A DNA stretch of 64,000 bases from Nocardiopsis ansamitocini (GCF_030268225.1 NZ_BSQG01000008.1:1-64000); one strand, 5' to 3'; counted from the stretch's first letter, positions 9,537 to 18,493 are shown. Made by a program: numbers and translations. The notes: generated by a model not told the origin, from the letters alone.

Positions 9537-9571
9537 GGGTGGGAAGCCCCTGAACGCGGGGCTTCCCACCC
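9537..9571. terminator. Bidirectional terminator between folD and FHA gene
   Basis: A perfect 14-bp stem, GGGTGGGAAGCCCC with GGGGCTTCCCACCC, encloses the 7-base loop TGAACGC. It lies between convergent genes, 41 bases after the folD stop and touching the stop of the FHA gene, so it can serve both. Confidence 0.8.
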
Positions 9572-9574
9572 GGA

Positions 9575-10288
9575 CTAGCTCGCCTTTCGGTCCAGGACCG
9601 GGATCGGGCGTACCAGGCCCAGGGCGACGACCTCGTTGGCCAGGCGGGTTCGCCTGTTGACTCCTTCGCCGATACGGAATTTCTGGTACAGGCGTAGTAG
9701 GTGCTGTTTGACGGCCGCCTCGGTGACGACAAGGGCTTCGGCGATCTCCCGCGCTGTTGCGGGGGAGACGAATGCTTCGTCGGACAGGGCCGGGCGGCAC
9801 AGCGCGGTCAGGACATCGAGTTCGCGACGGGTGAGCTCGGGAGCCGCGCCGCGGCGCAGCTCCACGTCGGGGTTGAGTTCCTCCTGGATGAGGCCGCCGA
9901 TCTTGCAGCGCGCGGCGCCGAAGCTGACGACATCGCCCTCCTCTAGGACTCGGCGGGCGATGGGGCGGCCGTTGACGCGGGTGCCGTTGCGCGACAACCC
10001 GAGGTCGACGACATAGACGTAGGGGCCGCGGCGAATGAACTCCGCGTGGAGCTGTGAGACGCTCGGGTCGGTGAGGTGGATGTCGGCCCCACCCCCACGT
10101 CCCACAGTGGTGACCTCTGCTGCGAGGGGTTGTACGTCACCACTCTCCTCGACCCGTATATAGGGCCCGTCCACGGTTGTTCCTCCCAACGTGGGGCGCG
10201 ACCTGCGGTAATGGGTGCGACGGGGCGTTGTGGCACGCGCGGGGGCAGGGGTGGCCCGCGATGCCGTCGCCGACTGAGTGGGGTTCAT
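9575..10288 (-). CDS. FHA domain - helix-turn-helix protein
   Basis: This 237-residue protein has a disordered N-terminus (residues 1-40) and an FHA domain at about 55-135. The phosphothreonine-binding signature is intact: GR at 63-64, S78 and H81 in SVSQLH, and NGTRVNG at 101-107. A C-terminal helical region at about 150-225 (LTRRELDVLTAL...REIAEALVVTEAAVKQHLLRLYQ) reads as a LuxR-like winged or four-helix DNA-binding domain. The combination suggests a one-component regulator controlled by Ser/Thr kinase phosphorylation. No kinase gene is in the window. It is transcribed away from DUF3017 and towards folD. The ATG at 10288 has GAGGA ten bases upstream. Confidence 0.75.
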   Translation of the reverse strand: MNPTQSATASRATPAPARATTPRRTHYRRSRPTLGGTTVDGPYIRVEESGDVQPLAAEVTTVGRGGGADIHLTDPSVSQLHAEFIRRGPYVYVVDLGLSRNGTRVNGRPIARRVLEEGDVVSFGAARCKIGGLIQEELNPDVELRRGAAPELTRRELDVLTALCRPALSDEAFVSPATAREIAEALVVTEAAVKQHLLRLYQKFRIGEGVNRRTRLANEVVALGLVRPIPVLDRKAS

Positions 10289-10664
10289 AGGGGATCGTCC
10301 TCGCTCACCGTGGCACTCATCTCATGATTGGTTACCCGTGACACGTCACTTCTACGCCCTTGTTGGTGAGGAAGGGCGTCATCTCAGGGGGTTTGCGACA
10401 TTTTTGAGAAATTCGGGTGGCTTGCTCGTCGGGGTGTAAGGTGACCGAATTCCCGCACCCTTGGTGCGGGTGTGGTGAAGGTCATCGGTCAATTTTTGAG
10501 CGTGGCCAGCGATGTCGTGAAGTCGCCGATGACTGTTGGTGGTGACTGGCCGCCGAATGAGGCGTGTTTCGGTCGCGGCATAATCTTTCATGGCCGGACC
10601 GCGCCATGACACTCATCACCGGTCCGGTCGGTCCCGCAATGGTGTGCGCTAGCGTGAGGTTACG
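10289..10664. other. Divergent intergenic region with two inverted repeats
   Basis: No gene is seen between the FHA gene and the DUF3017 gene. GTGAC-AC-GTCAC (10338-10349) lies about 50 bases upstream of the FHA start and resembles the palindrome before sucC. CCCGCACC/GGTGCGGG with a three-base loop (10452-10470) is a stable hairpin without a T tract and could be an attenuator or operator for DUF3017. Confidence 0.35.
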
Positions 10665-11030
10665 GTGAGCCAGAAAACGGTGGAGGCAGCGGTAGCACGC
10701 CAATCTGATCCCCCCGAGGAGCCCGGGGGCGACACGGTCGACTCCGGTTCCGCCCCGCGGGCGGAAGTTCCCGGCTGGCTGTCGCAGGTGCCCTATTTCC
10801 TGGTGCTGTCCATGATGAGTTCCGGGATCGTGGTGGTCGCCGCGGCGTATTTCAAGCGCGGCCCCGCCATCATCGCCGGTGCGCTGCTGCTCGGAGCGAT
10901 CTTTCGCCTGCTCCTGCCGCCCAAACGGGTCGGCATGCTTGCGGTGCGGCGTAGGTGGATCGACGTCACCACGCTGGTCACTCTCGCGGTGCTCCTCATC
11001 GTCTTGGCATGGGTCGCGCCACAGCTCTGA
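10665..11030 (+). CDS. DUF3017 membrane protein
   Basis: This 121-residue actinobacterial membrane protein has a polar N-terminus (about 40 residues) and then three hydrophobic segments at about 43-62, 66-82 and 98-118. The sequence LPPKRVGMLAVRRRWIDV between helices two and three is the DUF3017 hallmark. The family usually lies between folD and a TCA-cycle dehydrogenase gene, as here (folD upstream, icd downstream). The function is unknown. The GTG at 10665 is taken as start because the downstream frame is fully conserved; the ribosome binding site is weak. Confidence 0.7.
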   Translation: MSQKTVEAAVARQSDPPEEPGGDTVDSGSAPRAEVPGWLSQVPYFLVLSMMSSGIVVVAAAYFKRGPAIIAGALLLGAIFRLLLPPKRVGMLAVRRRWIDVTTLVTLAVLLIVLAWVAPQL

Positions 11031-11242
11031 TCCGGGTCTCTAATAAGCTTGATATCGAGATACCGCATAGTCCGACAGATGAAGCCATCGGGACATGTCC
11101 GGATCGGCCCCGCCGACCGGGCGTGCGCAGGACTCTTGCGGCGAGCAGATGGCCACGGCATGGACCCGCCGCACGGCGCGGTCGGCCGCAGGGCCAGTAG
11201 CCGGCCCCGAGCCGGCCGAAACGAAGGGACAGCCACACAGCC

Positions 11243-12460
11243 ATGGCCAAGATCAAGGTCGCGAACCCCGTAGTAGAGCTCGACGGCGACGAGATGACGC
11301 GCATCATCTGGTCGTTCATCAAGGAGCGGCTGATCCTGCCGTACCTCGACATCGACCTGAAGTACTACGACCTGGGGATCGAGGAGCGCGACCGCACCGA
11401 CGACCAGATCACGGTGGACGCCGCCAACGCCATCAAGCAGTACGGCGTCGGCGTCAAGTGCGCGACCATCACTCCCGACGAGGCCCGGGTCGAAGAGTTC
11501 GGCCTCAAGAAGATGTGGCGCTCGCCCAACGGCACCATCCGCAACATCCTCGGCGGCGTGGTCTTCCGCGAGCCGATCATCTGTTCCAATGTTCCGCGTC
11601 TGGTCCCCGGCTGGACCAAGCCGATCATCATCGGCCGTCACGCCCACGGCGACCAGTACAAGGCCACGGACTTCAAGGTCCCCGGCCCCGGCACGGTCAC
11701 GATGACCTACACGCCTCAGGACGGCGGCGAGCCCGTCGAGTTCGAGGTCGCCAACTTCCCCGAGGGCGGCGGCGTCACCATGGGGATGTACAACTACCGC
11801 AAGTCCATCGAGGACTTCGCCAGAGCGAGCCTGAACTACGGCCTCGACCGCGGCTACCCCGTCTACCTCTCCACCAAGAACACCATCCTCAAGGCCTACG
11901 ACGGCCAGTTCAAGGATGTCTTCGCCGAGATCTTCGAGGCGGAGTTCAAGGAGAAGTTCGACGCCGCGGGCATCACCTACGAGCACCGGCTGATCGACGA
12001 CATGGTCGCCGCTGCGCTCAAGTGGGAGGGCGGCTACGTCTGGGCCTGCAAGAACTACGACGGTGACGTGCAGTCCGACACTGTTGCGCAGGGCTTCGGC
12101 TCGCTGGGCCTGATGACCTCGGTGCTGCGCACCGCTGACGGCCAGACCGTCGAGGCCGAGGCAGCGCACGGCACGGTCACCCGGCACTACCGCCAGCACC
12201 AGCAGGGCAAGCCGACCTCGACCAACCCGATCGCCTCCATCTTCGCCTGGACCCGGGGCCTGGAGCACCGCGGCAAGCTCGACAACACCCCCGCGGTGAT
12301 CGAGTTCGCCACCACCCTTGAGGACGTCGTCATCAAGACCGTCGAGGGCGGTCAGATGACCAAGGACCTCGCGCTCCTGGTCGGCCCGGAGCAGGAGTGG
12401 CTCACCACCGAGGCGTTCCTCGCCGCGCTGGACGAGAACCTGCAGAAGCGTCTCGCCTGA
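11243..12460 (+). CDS. icd: NADP-dependent isocitrate dehydrogenase (dimeric type)
   Basis: This 405-residue enzyme oxidises isocitrate to 2-oxoglutarate in the TCA cycle. It is the short homodimeric form related to the eukaryotic cytosolic enzymes, not the monomeric IDH of many other actinobacteria. Diagnostic segments are [13 protein letters not shown] at the N-terminus, [13 protein letters not shown] (substrate-binding Ser and Arg), [20 protein letters not shown] with the metal-binding Asp pair, and [11 protein letters not shown] for NADP. The ATG at 11243 follows AAGGGA. It stands alone, with a 212-base leader. Confidence 0.96.
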   Translation: MAKIKVANPVVELDGDEMTRIIWSFIKERLILPYLDIDLKYYDLGIEERDRTDDQITVDAANAIKQYGVGVKCATITPDEARVEEFGLKKMWRSPNGTIRNILGGVVFREPIICSNVPRLVPGWTKPIIIGRHAHGDQYKATDFKVPGPGTVTMTYTPQDGGEPVEFEVANFPEGGGVTMGMYNYRKSIEDFARASLNYGLDRGYPVYLSTKNTILKAYDGQFKDVFAEIFEAEFKEKFDAAGITYEHRLIDDMVAAALKWEGGYVWACKNYDGDVQSDTVAQGFGSLGLMTSVLRTADGQTVEAEAAHGTVTRHYRQHQQGKPTSTNPIASIFAWTRGLEHRGKLDNTPAVIEFATTLEDVVIKTVEGGQMTKDLALLVGPEQEWLTTEAFLAALDENLQKRLA

Positions 12461-12749
12461 CGCCTGATGTTCCCGTGTTGGGAGGGCGGTGCCGGCCGTA
12501 GCGTCGGTGCCGCCCCCTCGGCCTGCTGTTCTGGGGGTTTGCGGGCGAGATGTCACTGGTTGGCCGGCAACCCCGGGGAACAGTGGCGCAGATCATTGCT
12601 CGCGCTTGGCCAAGCCGGACCGGTGGCCTTTACTCCCGGGCCCGTAGTGTCTTACTTGAGACGGAGACGAGATCCCGTTCTCAGTAATAACCGACGTGAC
12701 CGGCCGAGCGCCCGCTGGGGGGTAGGCGCGCACGGCGCGGAGCGTCACC
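12461..12749 (+). other. Long 3' region of icd, no gene seen
   Basis: About 290 bases separate the icd stop from the strong hairpin at 12750-12785. No credible ORF or tRNA was found. The segment 12650-12690 (TTACTTGAGACGGAGACG...CCGTTCTCAG) is less GC-rich and contains a GAGACG/CGTTCTC imperfect hairpin. An independent small RNA ending at the terminator, or simply a long 3' UTR, are both possible. Confidence 0.3.
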
Positions 12750-12793
12750 GGAAGGTCCCGCAGCTGAACAAGCGCGGGACCTTCCCTCTTTTC
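12750..12793 (+). terminator. Intrinsic terminator (icd side)
   Basis: A perfect 12-bp stem, GGAAGGTCCCGC (12750-12761) with GCGGGACCTTCC (12774-12785), is followed by CTCTTTT. The T-rich tail is on the + strand, so it stops transcripts coming from icd or from the region downstream of it. It also faces the end of the convergent LCP gene. Confidence 0.8.
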
Positions 12794-12828
12794 CATGCGA
12801 GCGGGCGTCCCCTGCCGTTCGGGCCGGA

Positions 12829-14046
12829 TCAGTCCTGTAGGGCCGACTCCGGAATCTCCTGGCCGGTGCGCATCGCTTCGAACATCTCCTCCGAGAGGCC
12901 CTCGTCCCACAGCACCACCGAACCCGCGCCCGGCAGAGTCGGGGTGGAGCCCACCGGAACGGTCGTGGTGCTCGGCTGGTCGCGCATCGCCAGCGCCATG
13001 CCGGCGAGGTTGCTCAGGTGGTCGTCGTCGTCCACGCTGAAGGTCGCGGTCCCGTTGACCACCAGGGGGACCGAGCGGAACGGGTTGACCAGGGTGGAGG
13101 GGGCGGTTGCCTTCGACACCAGCGCGCTGAAGAACTCGCGCTGGCGCTGGATCCGGTCCAGGTCCGCGCGGGCGGAGGCGCGGGTGCGCACGTAGCCCAG
13201 CGCGGTCGCGCCGTCCATCTCCTGGCAGCCGGCCGCGATGTCCAGCCCTGCCTTGGGGTCCTCCATCGGTTCCTCCGGGCACATCTCCACGCCGCCGATC
13301 GCGTCCACGATGTCGACGAACCCGGCGAACCCGATTTCCACGTAGTGGTCGATGCGCACCTGGCTGGCCTGCTCGAAGGATTGCACCAGGGTCGCGGGTC
13401 CGCCGCCCAGGTCCTCGGCGAAGGCCGCGTTGATCTTGTTCTCGCCGATCCCGGGGATGCTCACGTAGGAGTCGCGCGGCACACTGACGATGGAGGGCCG
13501 CCCGCTCTCGGGAACGTAGAGCACCATGATGGTGTCGGTGCGTTTGCCCTCGGCGCGTCCGGTGCGCAGCGAGTTCATGTCCTCGTCGCTGAGCCCGTCC
13601 CGGCTGTCCGATCCCACGATCATGTACGTGGTCCCCGGTTGGTCCGCGGGGCGGCCCTCGTAGTCGGTGAGCGCATCCACCCGCTGTAGGCGGGAGTCGG
13701 CCCAGAAGTAGAAGACCGTGGGGACCAGGACGAGCAGCGCGATGACGACCACGGCGATCGTGCGCCGTCGCCGCGCCCGGCGCTCCTTGTCACGGCGGTT
13801 GCGCCCTGTGCCGTCATGGATTCTGCCGCGTCCTCCTGAGGCGGAGCCGCGCCGTGTCGACGATCCGGGGTCCACCGGGGGCATCCGCTTGGTGGGCTGG
13901 GTACGTCCCGCCGACCGCTGAGCCGAATCGCGCTCCCGGTAAAGCCTGTTGATCTCGTCGGGCACGCCCCCGTCGGCGCCGCGCCGGAAAACCCCGGTAC
14001 GGTCCGCACTGGGCCTGCGCTTACGCCCATCTGATCTGTCAGCCAT
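12829..14046 (-). CDS. LytR-CpsA-Psr (LCP) family glycopolymer ligase
   Basis: This 405-residue membrane-anchored protein has a basic, disordered cytoplasmic region (residues 1-95), one membrane helix (about 96-117, IAVVVIALLVLVPTVFYFW) and an extracellular LCP domain. Conserved LCP segments are present: GSDSRDG, RTDTIMVLYV, SVPRDSYVSIPG, KINAAFA and DHYVEIGFAGFVDIVDAIGGV, covering the Arg/Asp residues that bind the lipid pyrophosphate. LCP enzymes transfer undecaprenyl-linked glycopolymers to peptidoglycan. It lacks the LytR_C domain seen in the second LCP protein at 53932-55497. It is divergent from the galactokinase-like gene. Confidence 0.9.
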   Translation of the reverse strand: MADRSDGRKRRPSADRTGVFRRGADGGVPDEINRLYRERDSAQRSAGRTQPTKRMPPVDPGSSTRRGSASGGRGRIHDGTGRNRRDKERRARRRRTIAVVVIALLVLVPTVFYFWADSRLQRVDALTDYEGRPADQPGTTYMIVGSDSRDGLSDEDMNSLRTGRAEGKRTDTIMVLYVPESGRPSIVSVPRDSYVSIPGIGENKINAAFAEDLGGGPATLVQSFEQASQVRIDHYVEIGFAGFVDIVDAIGGVEMCPEEPMEDPKAGLDIAAGCQEMDGATALGYVRTRASARADLDRIQRQREFFSALVSKATAPSTLVNPFRSVPLVVNGTATFSVDDDDHLSNLAGMALAMRDQPSTTTVPVGSTPTLPGAGSVVLWDEGLSEEMFEAMRTGQEIPESALQD

Positions 14047-14271
14047 CGCCTTGGTTGCCCGTCCGTTCGCCGTCGCTATGCCTTATTGGACTCGCCACAT
14101 GGTATTTCGGTTCTATTGGGGGAAGACCGCGCCTGGTTTGCCGCATCATGCCTGGTCCGGCAAGCGCCGTTGGAGGTGTCGACGCTGATGCGGGGCGGAG
14201 CCGGAGGGGTCGCCCCAGGTCCTTGCCGGGGTGGGCACCCGATAACGTCGTGACCGGCTCGGGAGGTGACG

Positions 14272-15432
14272 GTGACGGGATTGTTCGGTATCCGGCGGCG
14301 CAGTGGTGCACCGCTCGTGCACATGGGGGAACGGGTCGAGCCGGAGCGTGAGGCCCGTGTGCTGGCCGAGCTGTTCTCCGCGGTCTACGGTATGCCGCCC
14401 GCGGGGGTGTGGCGAGCGCCCGCCGCAGCCGCGGTGATCGGGGACGACGGTCCGCTGGGCGACGGTGTGCTGTTGTCGGTCGCGCTGCCGTGGGGGGCGT
14501 CCGTCGCACTGGCCCCGGCCACCGATGGAGTGGTCCAGGTGCGCCGTGCCGAGCGTCCCCGCCGGGTCGTCCGCGGCGACGCCACCGTCGCGGTCCTCAC
14601 CGCGCTGGCCGAGGCCGGATACGGTCTGCCCTCGGGGACGGGGGTCCGCGTCCTGGTGCGCGCCGCGCCGCTGGGGGGCGTCGCTCCGCTCATCGCGGCG
14701 GTCCTGCTGGCGCTAGCCGAGGTCTTCGCCGGACCGGAGCCCTCCCGTGAGCGGGCTTCCCTGGTGCGCATCGCTCATCGTGCGCACGAGGGGGCACCCG
14801 GGAACCCCGCCGACCTCGATGCCTCGCTGCGTTGTGCAGAGGGGCGGGCCCTGTTGACGGATCGGCGCAGCGGGACCGGGCGCACGATGGCGTTCGCACT
14901 GGCCGGCGCCGGACTGCGGCTCCTGATCACCGACACGGGGGCGGCGCGGGCCGCCGACCAGTTCGCTGCACGGCGCGTGGAGTGCGACAAAGCGGCAGCG
15001 CAGCTGGAGGTGGCGAGCCTGCGTGACGTCGACGACCTCTCGGGAGCCCTGACGGTGCTCCACGATCCGGCCCTCCGGTTGCGTGCCAGGCACGTGGTGA
15101 CCGAGGGGCATCGGGTCAACGCCCTGGTCGGGCTGCTGCGCGCCGGCGCCGCCGGAGATATCGGCGCGCTGCTCAACTCCTCGCACCTGTCCTTGCGCGA
15201 CGCGTTGGGGGTTTCCACCCCACAGGTGGATGCCGCGGTCGACACCGCTGCCCGACGCGGGGCCAGGGGCGGGCGGATGAGCGGGCCACTGGGTTTGGCG
15301 CTCTCGGTGGTGCCAGAGGGGCGGGCTGCTCCGATCGCCGAGGCCGTGGCGGCTGCCTTCGCCGCGCATCGTTGGTCTGCCCCGGTGTTCTTCAACGCTG
15401 TACCGGCCGGGGGAGCGGGCCGGGTCGGGTAG
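14272..15432 (+). CDS. Degenerate galactokinase homologue (GHMP fold, motifs lost)
   Basis: This 386-residue protein aligns end to end with galactokinase but has lost the GHMP signatures. Residues 48-60 (RAPAAAAVIGDDG) replace RAPGRVNLIGEH. Residues 131-150 (AAPLGGVAPLIAAVLLALAE) replace the ATP-binding LGAGLSSSAAL. Residues 335-347 (RMSGPLGLALSVV) replace RMTGGGFGG. Structural segments are well kept: RRVECDKAAAQLEVASLRDV (235-254), LRARHVVTEGHRV (270-282) and LNSSHLSLRD (301-310). The reading frame is intact, so it is a candidate pseudoenzyme rather than a decaying gene. The GTG at 14272 has GGGAGG five bases upstream. There are no gal genes nearby. I infer no kinase activity. Confidence 0.75.
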   Translation: MTGLFGIRRRSGAPLVHMGERVEPEREARVLAELFSAVYGMPPAGVWRAPAAAAVIGDDGPLGDGVLLSVALPWGASVALAPATDGVVQVRRAERPRRVVRGDATVAVLTALAEAGYGLPSGTGVRVLVRAAPLGGVAPLIAAVLLALAEVFAGPEPSRERASLVRIAHRAHEGAPGNPADLDASLRCAEGRALLTDRRSGTGRTMAFALAGAGLRLLITDTGAARAADQFAARRVECDKAAAQLEVASLRDVDDLSGALTVLHDPALRLRARHVVTEGHRVNALVGLLRAGAAGDIGALLNSSHLSLRDALGVSTPQVDAAVDTAARRGARGGRMSGPLGLALSVVPEGRAAPIAEAVAAAFAAHRWSAPVFFNAVPAGGAGRVG

Positions 15433-15647
15433 CGCCGGCCGTACGGCAGGCCGGCCCCGAGGGCGTTCGACGGCGCCCCGCCCATTACGGGAGCAACCGT
15501 TGCATGGCAGGGTGGAACAGGTCCGCTGCGGGGCGTTGCCCATGAGACGGCCCGTTTCGGGACACACGGTGCGTTCTCCCCGACCGGCGTGGCGACCGGG
15601 GCTACGCTACGTCCCCATCGAAACCGGTCGATCATGCTGGAGGCGGA

Positions 15648-16829
15648 GTGACCTCATTGTCGGTGCGAGTCCGGACCGGGGTGCAGCGTTATCAGCACGC
15701 GGCGATGGATTACTACTGGGCGCTGCGTGAACGCAGGCCGGGCATCGACCACATCGTGCGGGCCTACGAGCGCTACGCCGACCAGCGCGGCAACCAGTTG
15801 GCGGCATCCGTCACCTACTTCTCCTTCCTGTCCTTCTTCCCGCTGATCGCGCTGGCCTTCTCGGTCCTGGGGTACGTGGCCGTCTTCGACATGGGCGCCC
15901 GCTCCTACATGGAACAGGCGATCGACGACCTGTTGCCGGGACTGGCCGAGCAGCTCCCGATCGACCAGGTCGCCCAGGCGCGTACCGGTGCGGGGGTGAT
16001 CGGTCTGCTGGGCCTGCTCTACGCGGGGCTCGGCGCGATCGCGGCGCTGCGCGAGGCGCTGCACATCATCTGGTTGAAGAATCCCGCGGACGGCCCGAAC
16101 TTCCTGCTCGCCAAGCTCTGGGACGTGGTCGTGGTGGTTCTTCTGGGGGCCGCGCTGCTGGCCTCGGTGGCCTTCACCAGCGTTGCCCAGGCTGCGACGA
16201 GCTGGCTGCTGTCGTGGGTGGCGTTGGACGGCGCGTGGTTCGCTCTGGTGGCGACCCGGCTGCTCGGATTGGCGATCGCCATCACCTTCGACACTTTCAT
16301 CTTCATGGTGTTGTTCGCCCGGCTCTCGGGGACGCGTCGGCCGTGGCGCCTGCTGTGGAGGGGGGCACTGCTGGGTGCGGTCGGTTTCGAGGCGCTCAAG
16401 GCGCTGGGCGCGCTCCTGATCGCCGGGACGCTGTCCAACCCGGTCTTCGCCTCGTTCGCGGTGGTCGTGGGATTGCTGGTGTGGATCAACGTCGTGCTGC
16501 GGTTCGTCATTTTCGCGGCGGCCTGGACCGCGACCTGGCTTCCGATCCAGCCGCCCTACCTGGGGGCGGTCCCCATGAGCGTGCCGGTCTCCGCGTCGGC
16601 CGCCGAACCCGCCGTCCTGACCCGTTGGGAGCAGCGCAGCGTCCACTATTGCGCGACGTTGCCGGCCAGGCCCAGCCACGAGCAGGCGCTGCGCTCCGAG
16701 CGACTGCTGCGCAACCGGAGACTGGTGGACCGCGCCCGGTCGCTGGCCACGCCGTTGCTTCTGGGGACGGGGGCGTTCGCCCTGCTGGTGTGGTCACGGC
16801 ACCGGCGTACGATCCGACGCGGCCGGTGA
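15648..16829 (+). CDS. YihY/BrkB family membrane protein
   Basis: This 393-residue protein shows the family pattern. It has a cytoplasmic N-terminus with RAYERYADQRGNQLAASVTYFSFLSFFPLIAL (residues about 39-70), then about six helices up to residue 300, including AGLGAIAALREALHIIW and FAVVVGLLVWINVVLRFVIFAAAWTA, and a basic cytoplasmic tail of about 80 residues with a final hydrophobic stretch. The family was once called ribonuclease BN or virulence factor BrkB; it is a membrane protein of unsettled function. The GTG start has GGAGGCG upstream. It is a monocistronic gene flanked by gaps. Confidence 0.85.
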   Translation: MTSLSVRVRTGVQRYQHAAMDYYWALRERRPGIDHIVRAYERYADQRGNQLAASVTYFSFLSFFPLIALAFSVLGYVAVFDMGARSYMEQAIDDLLPGLAEQLPIDQVAQARTGAGVIGLLGLLYAGLGAIAALREALHIIWLKNPADGPNFLLAKLWDVVVVVLLGAALLASVAFTSVAQAATSWLLSWVALDGAWFALVATRLLGLAIAITFDTFIFMVLFARLSGTRRPWRLLWRGALLGAVGFEALKALGALLIAGTLSNPVFASFAVVVGLLVWINVVLRFVIFAAAWTATWLPIQPPYLGAVPMSVPVSASAAEPAVLTRWEQRSVHYCATLPARPSHEQALRSERLLRNRRLVDRARSLATPLLLGTGAFALLVWSRHRRTIRRGR

Positions 16830-17251
16830 CCGCTCACATCACGTGTTGGTCACTTCGACAGGGTTTCAACTTCCGTTGTGTAGCGTGATCATCGACAAGT
16901 GGGGCCGAACCGTCAGAACGTGATGGAACCGTGCGTCCCGGTGGCCGTTGCTAGCAACGTTTGCTCATGGTGCGTTCGGGAAATGGTGGTCCGATACGAC
17001 GACGGCATGGTCATTTCGGATCATGCTGCGGTGTTCTCCTGCGGTCCGGTGCGGGTCTCTGTAATCCTCGGCACGGAAGAACGGATACGCCCGCAGTCAA
17101 AGTCCCAGCCCACCGGCCTGTCACCGCGCATCGACCGTCGATAGGAAGTGAAACCGGCCATGGAACGTACTGACATCTCCTCCGGCGTCTCGCCTATCGT
17201 GCGTCTGGAGCCGGTACACGACCCGGCTGCACGACAGCGCGGAGGTTGAGC
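16830..17251. other. Intergenic region with 14-bp palindrome
   Basis: No gene is supported in this 422-base gap; the short frames lack ribosome sites and family signals. CGTTGCTAGCAACG (16946-16959) is a perfect 14-bp palindrome. ATCGA-CCG-TCGAT (17130-17142) is a second small inverted repeat, 110 bases before the next gene. Either could be an operator for the carboxylate-amine ligase operon. Confidence 0.35.
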
Positions 17252-18493
17252 ATGGCCATTCGATTCAACTCTTCGGAGCGGACGACCCTCGGGGTCGAGT
17301 GGGAACTACAACTGGTCGACAGCGCTACGCGACACCTGCGCCAGGAGGCCCAGCAGCTGCTCGGACGCCTTCCCGAACTCAGCCAGGGAAACCACCCCCC
17401 GCTCCGTCACGAGTTGATGCAGTGCACGGTCGAAGTGGTGACCGGTATCTGCGAGACCGTCGAAGAGGCCAGGACCGATCTCGCCAGAACCATCGAACGG
17501 TTGCAGCAGGCGACCGACCCCAGCGGGATCGGGCTGATCTGCTCGGGGACCCACCCCTTGGACGACTGGCGCGACCAGACGCTCTCCCCCGTACAGCGCT
17601 ACGGCGAGCTCATCGAGCAGATGCAATGGCTGGCGCGGCGCATCCTCACCTTCGGGGTCCACGTCCACGTGGGAGTGAGCTCCCAGGACCGGGCCATCCC
17701 GATCGTGAACGCTCTGGCCAACTACCTCCCGCACTTCCTCGCGCTCACCGCCTCCAGCCCGTTCTGGAGCGGCCACGACACCGGGCTCGCCTCCAGCCGT
17801 TCCATCGTCTTCGGGGCGCTTCCCACCGCTGGCCCGCCGCCCCGTCTGCCGCACTGGGGCGCGTTCGAGGAGTACATGGAGACGCTCCTGCGCGCGGGAA
17901 CGATCGCCAGTATCAAGGAAGTGTGGTGGGACGTCCGTCCGCACCCGGACTTCGGCACGGTGGAGATCAGGATGTTCGACGGCATCCCCACCCTGCGCGA
18001 GGTCGGGATGGCGGCGGCGCTCTCCCAGAGCCTCGTGCAGTTGTTTGAACAACAGCTCGACCGCGGTTACAGTCTTCCCAGCCCGCCCACATGGGTCGTG
18101 ACCGACAACAAGTGGCGGGCCACCCGGTACGGCCTGGATGCACGCGTTATCACTGATGAGCGTGGAAGTACCGCCCCTCTGCGCGACGACCTCTACGAGC
18201 TCGTCCGCGAGTTGAAGCCGGTGGCCGCGCGCCTCGGTTGCGCCGCTGAGCTGGACGTCGTGTCCGAGACCTTGAGCAACGGCGCCTCCTATGAGCGCCA
18301 GCGGGCCATTATCGAGCAGGGCGGGACGCTCAACGACGTGGTGGACGCCCTTTCGGTCGAGTTCAGGGACGGTGCGCCCGGGGCAGCTCTCGGGCCCCTG
18401 CCCGCCGCGGGCGCCGGCGGCGCGCAACCGGAAGCCGACCATGACCGGACAGATCCGTCGAGGAAGAGGGGACCCTCGCATGCAGGGACGTGA
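17252..18493 (+). CDS. Carboxylate-amine ligase (GCS2/YbdK family)
   Basis: This 413-residue protein belongs to the glutamate-cysteine ligase type 2 family, ATP-dependent enzymes that join a carboxylate to an amine. TLGVEWELQLVD (residues about 13-24, with the catalytic Glu pair), GTHPLDDW, FGVHVHVGV, SPFWSGHDTGLASSRS and the FGTVEIRMFDG metal-binding segment are all present. The ATG at 17252 follows GGAGG by six bases. The last 14 bases overlap the start of the M20 amidohydrolase, so an amide-forming and an amide-cleaving enzyme are translationally coupled. The substrate is unknown; EgtA-type gamma-glutamylcysteine synthesis is possible. Confidence 0.85.
   Translation: MAIRFNSSERTTLGVEWELQLVDSATRHLRQEAQQLLGRLPELSQGNHPPLRHELMQCTVEVVTGICETVEEARTDLARTIERLQQATDPSGIGLICSGTHPLDDWRDQTLSPVQRYGELIEQMQWLARRILTFGVHVHVGVSSQDRAIPIVNALANYLPHFLALTASSPFWSGHDTGLASSRSIVFGALPTAGPPPRLPHWGAFEEYMETLLRAGTIASIKEVWWDVRPHPDFGTVEIRMFDGIPTLREVGMAAALSQSLVQLFEQQLDRGYSLPSPPTWVVTDNKWRATRYGLDARVITDERGSTAPLRDDLYELVRELKPVAARLGCAAELDVVSETLSNGASYERQRAIIEQGGTLNDVVDALSVEFRDGAPGAALGPLPAAGAGGAQPEADHDRTDPSRKRGPSHAGT

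Noticed and set aside
11040-11065. AAGCTTGATATCGA resembles a cloning-vector polylinker
   Set aside because: The match is only 14 bases and the flanks do not continue the polylinker; the surrounding sequence is normal intergenic DNA before icd. Chance match.
10793-12556. Minus-strand open frame of 587 codons opposite icd
   Set aside because: Antisense shadow of icd and DUF3017; no ribosome site and no recognisable domain.
16899-17173. Two short + strand frames (70-81 codons) in the gap before the carboxylate-amine ligase
   Set aside because: They overlap each other, have no ribosome sites or family features, and cover the palindrome; probably promoter DNA.
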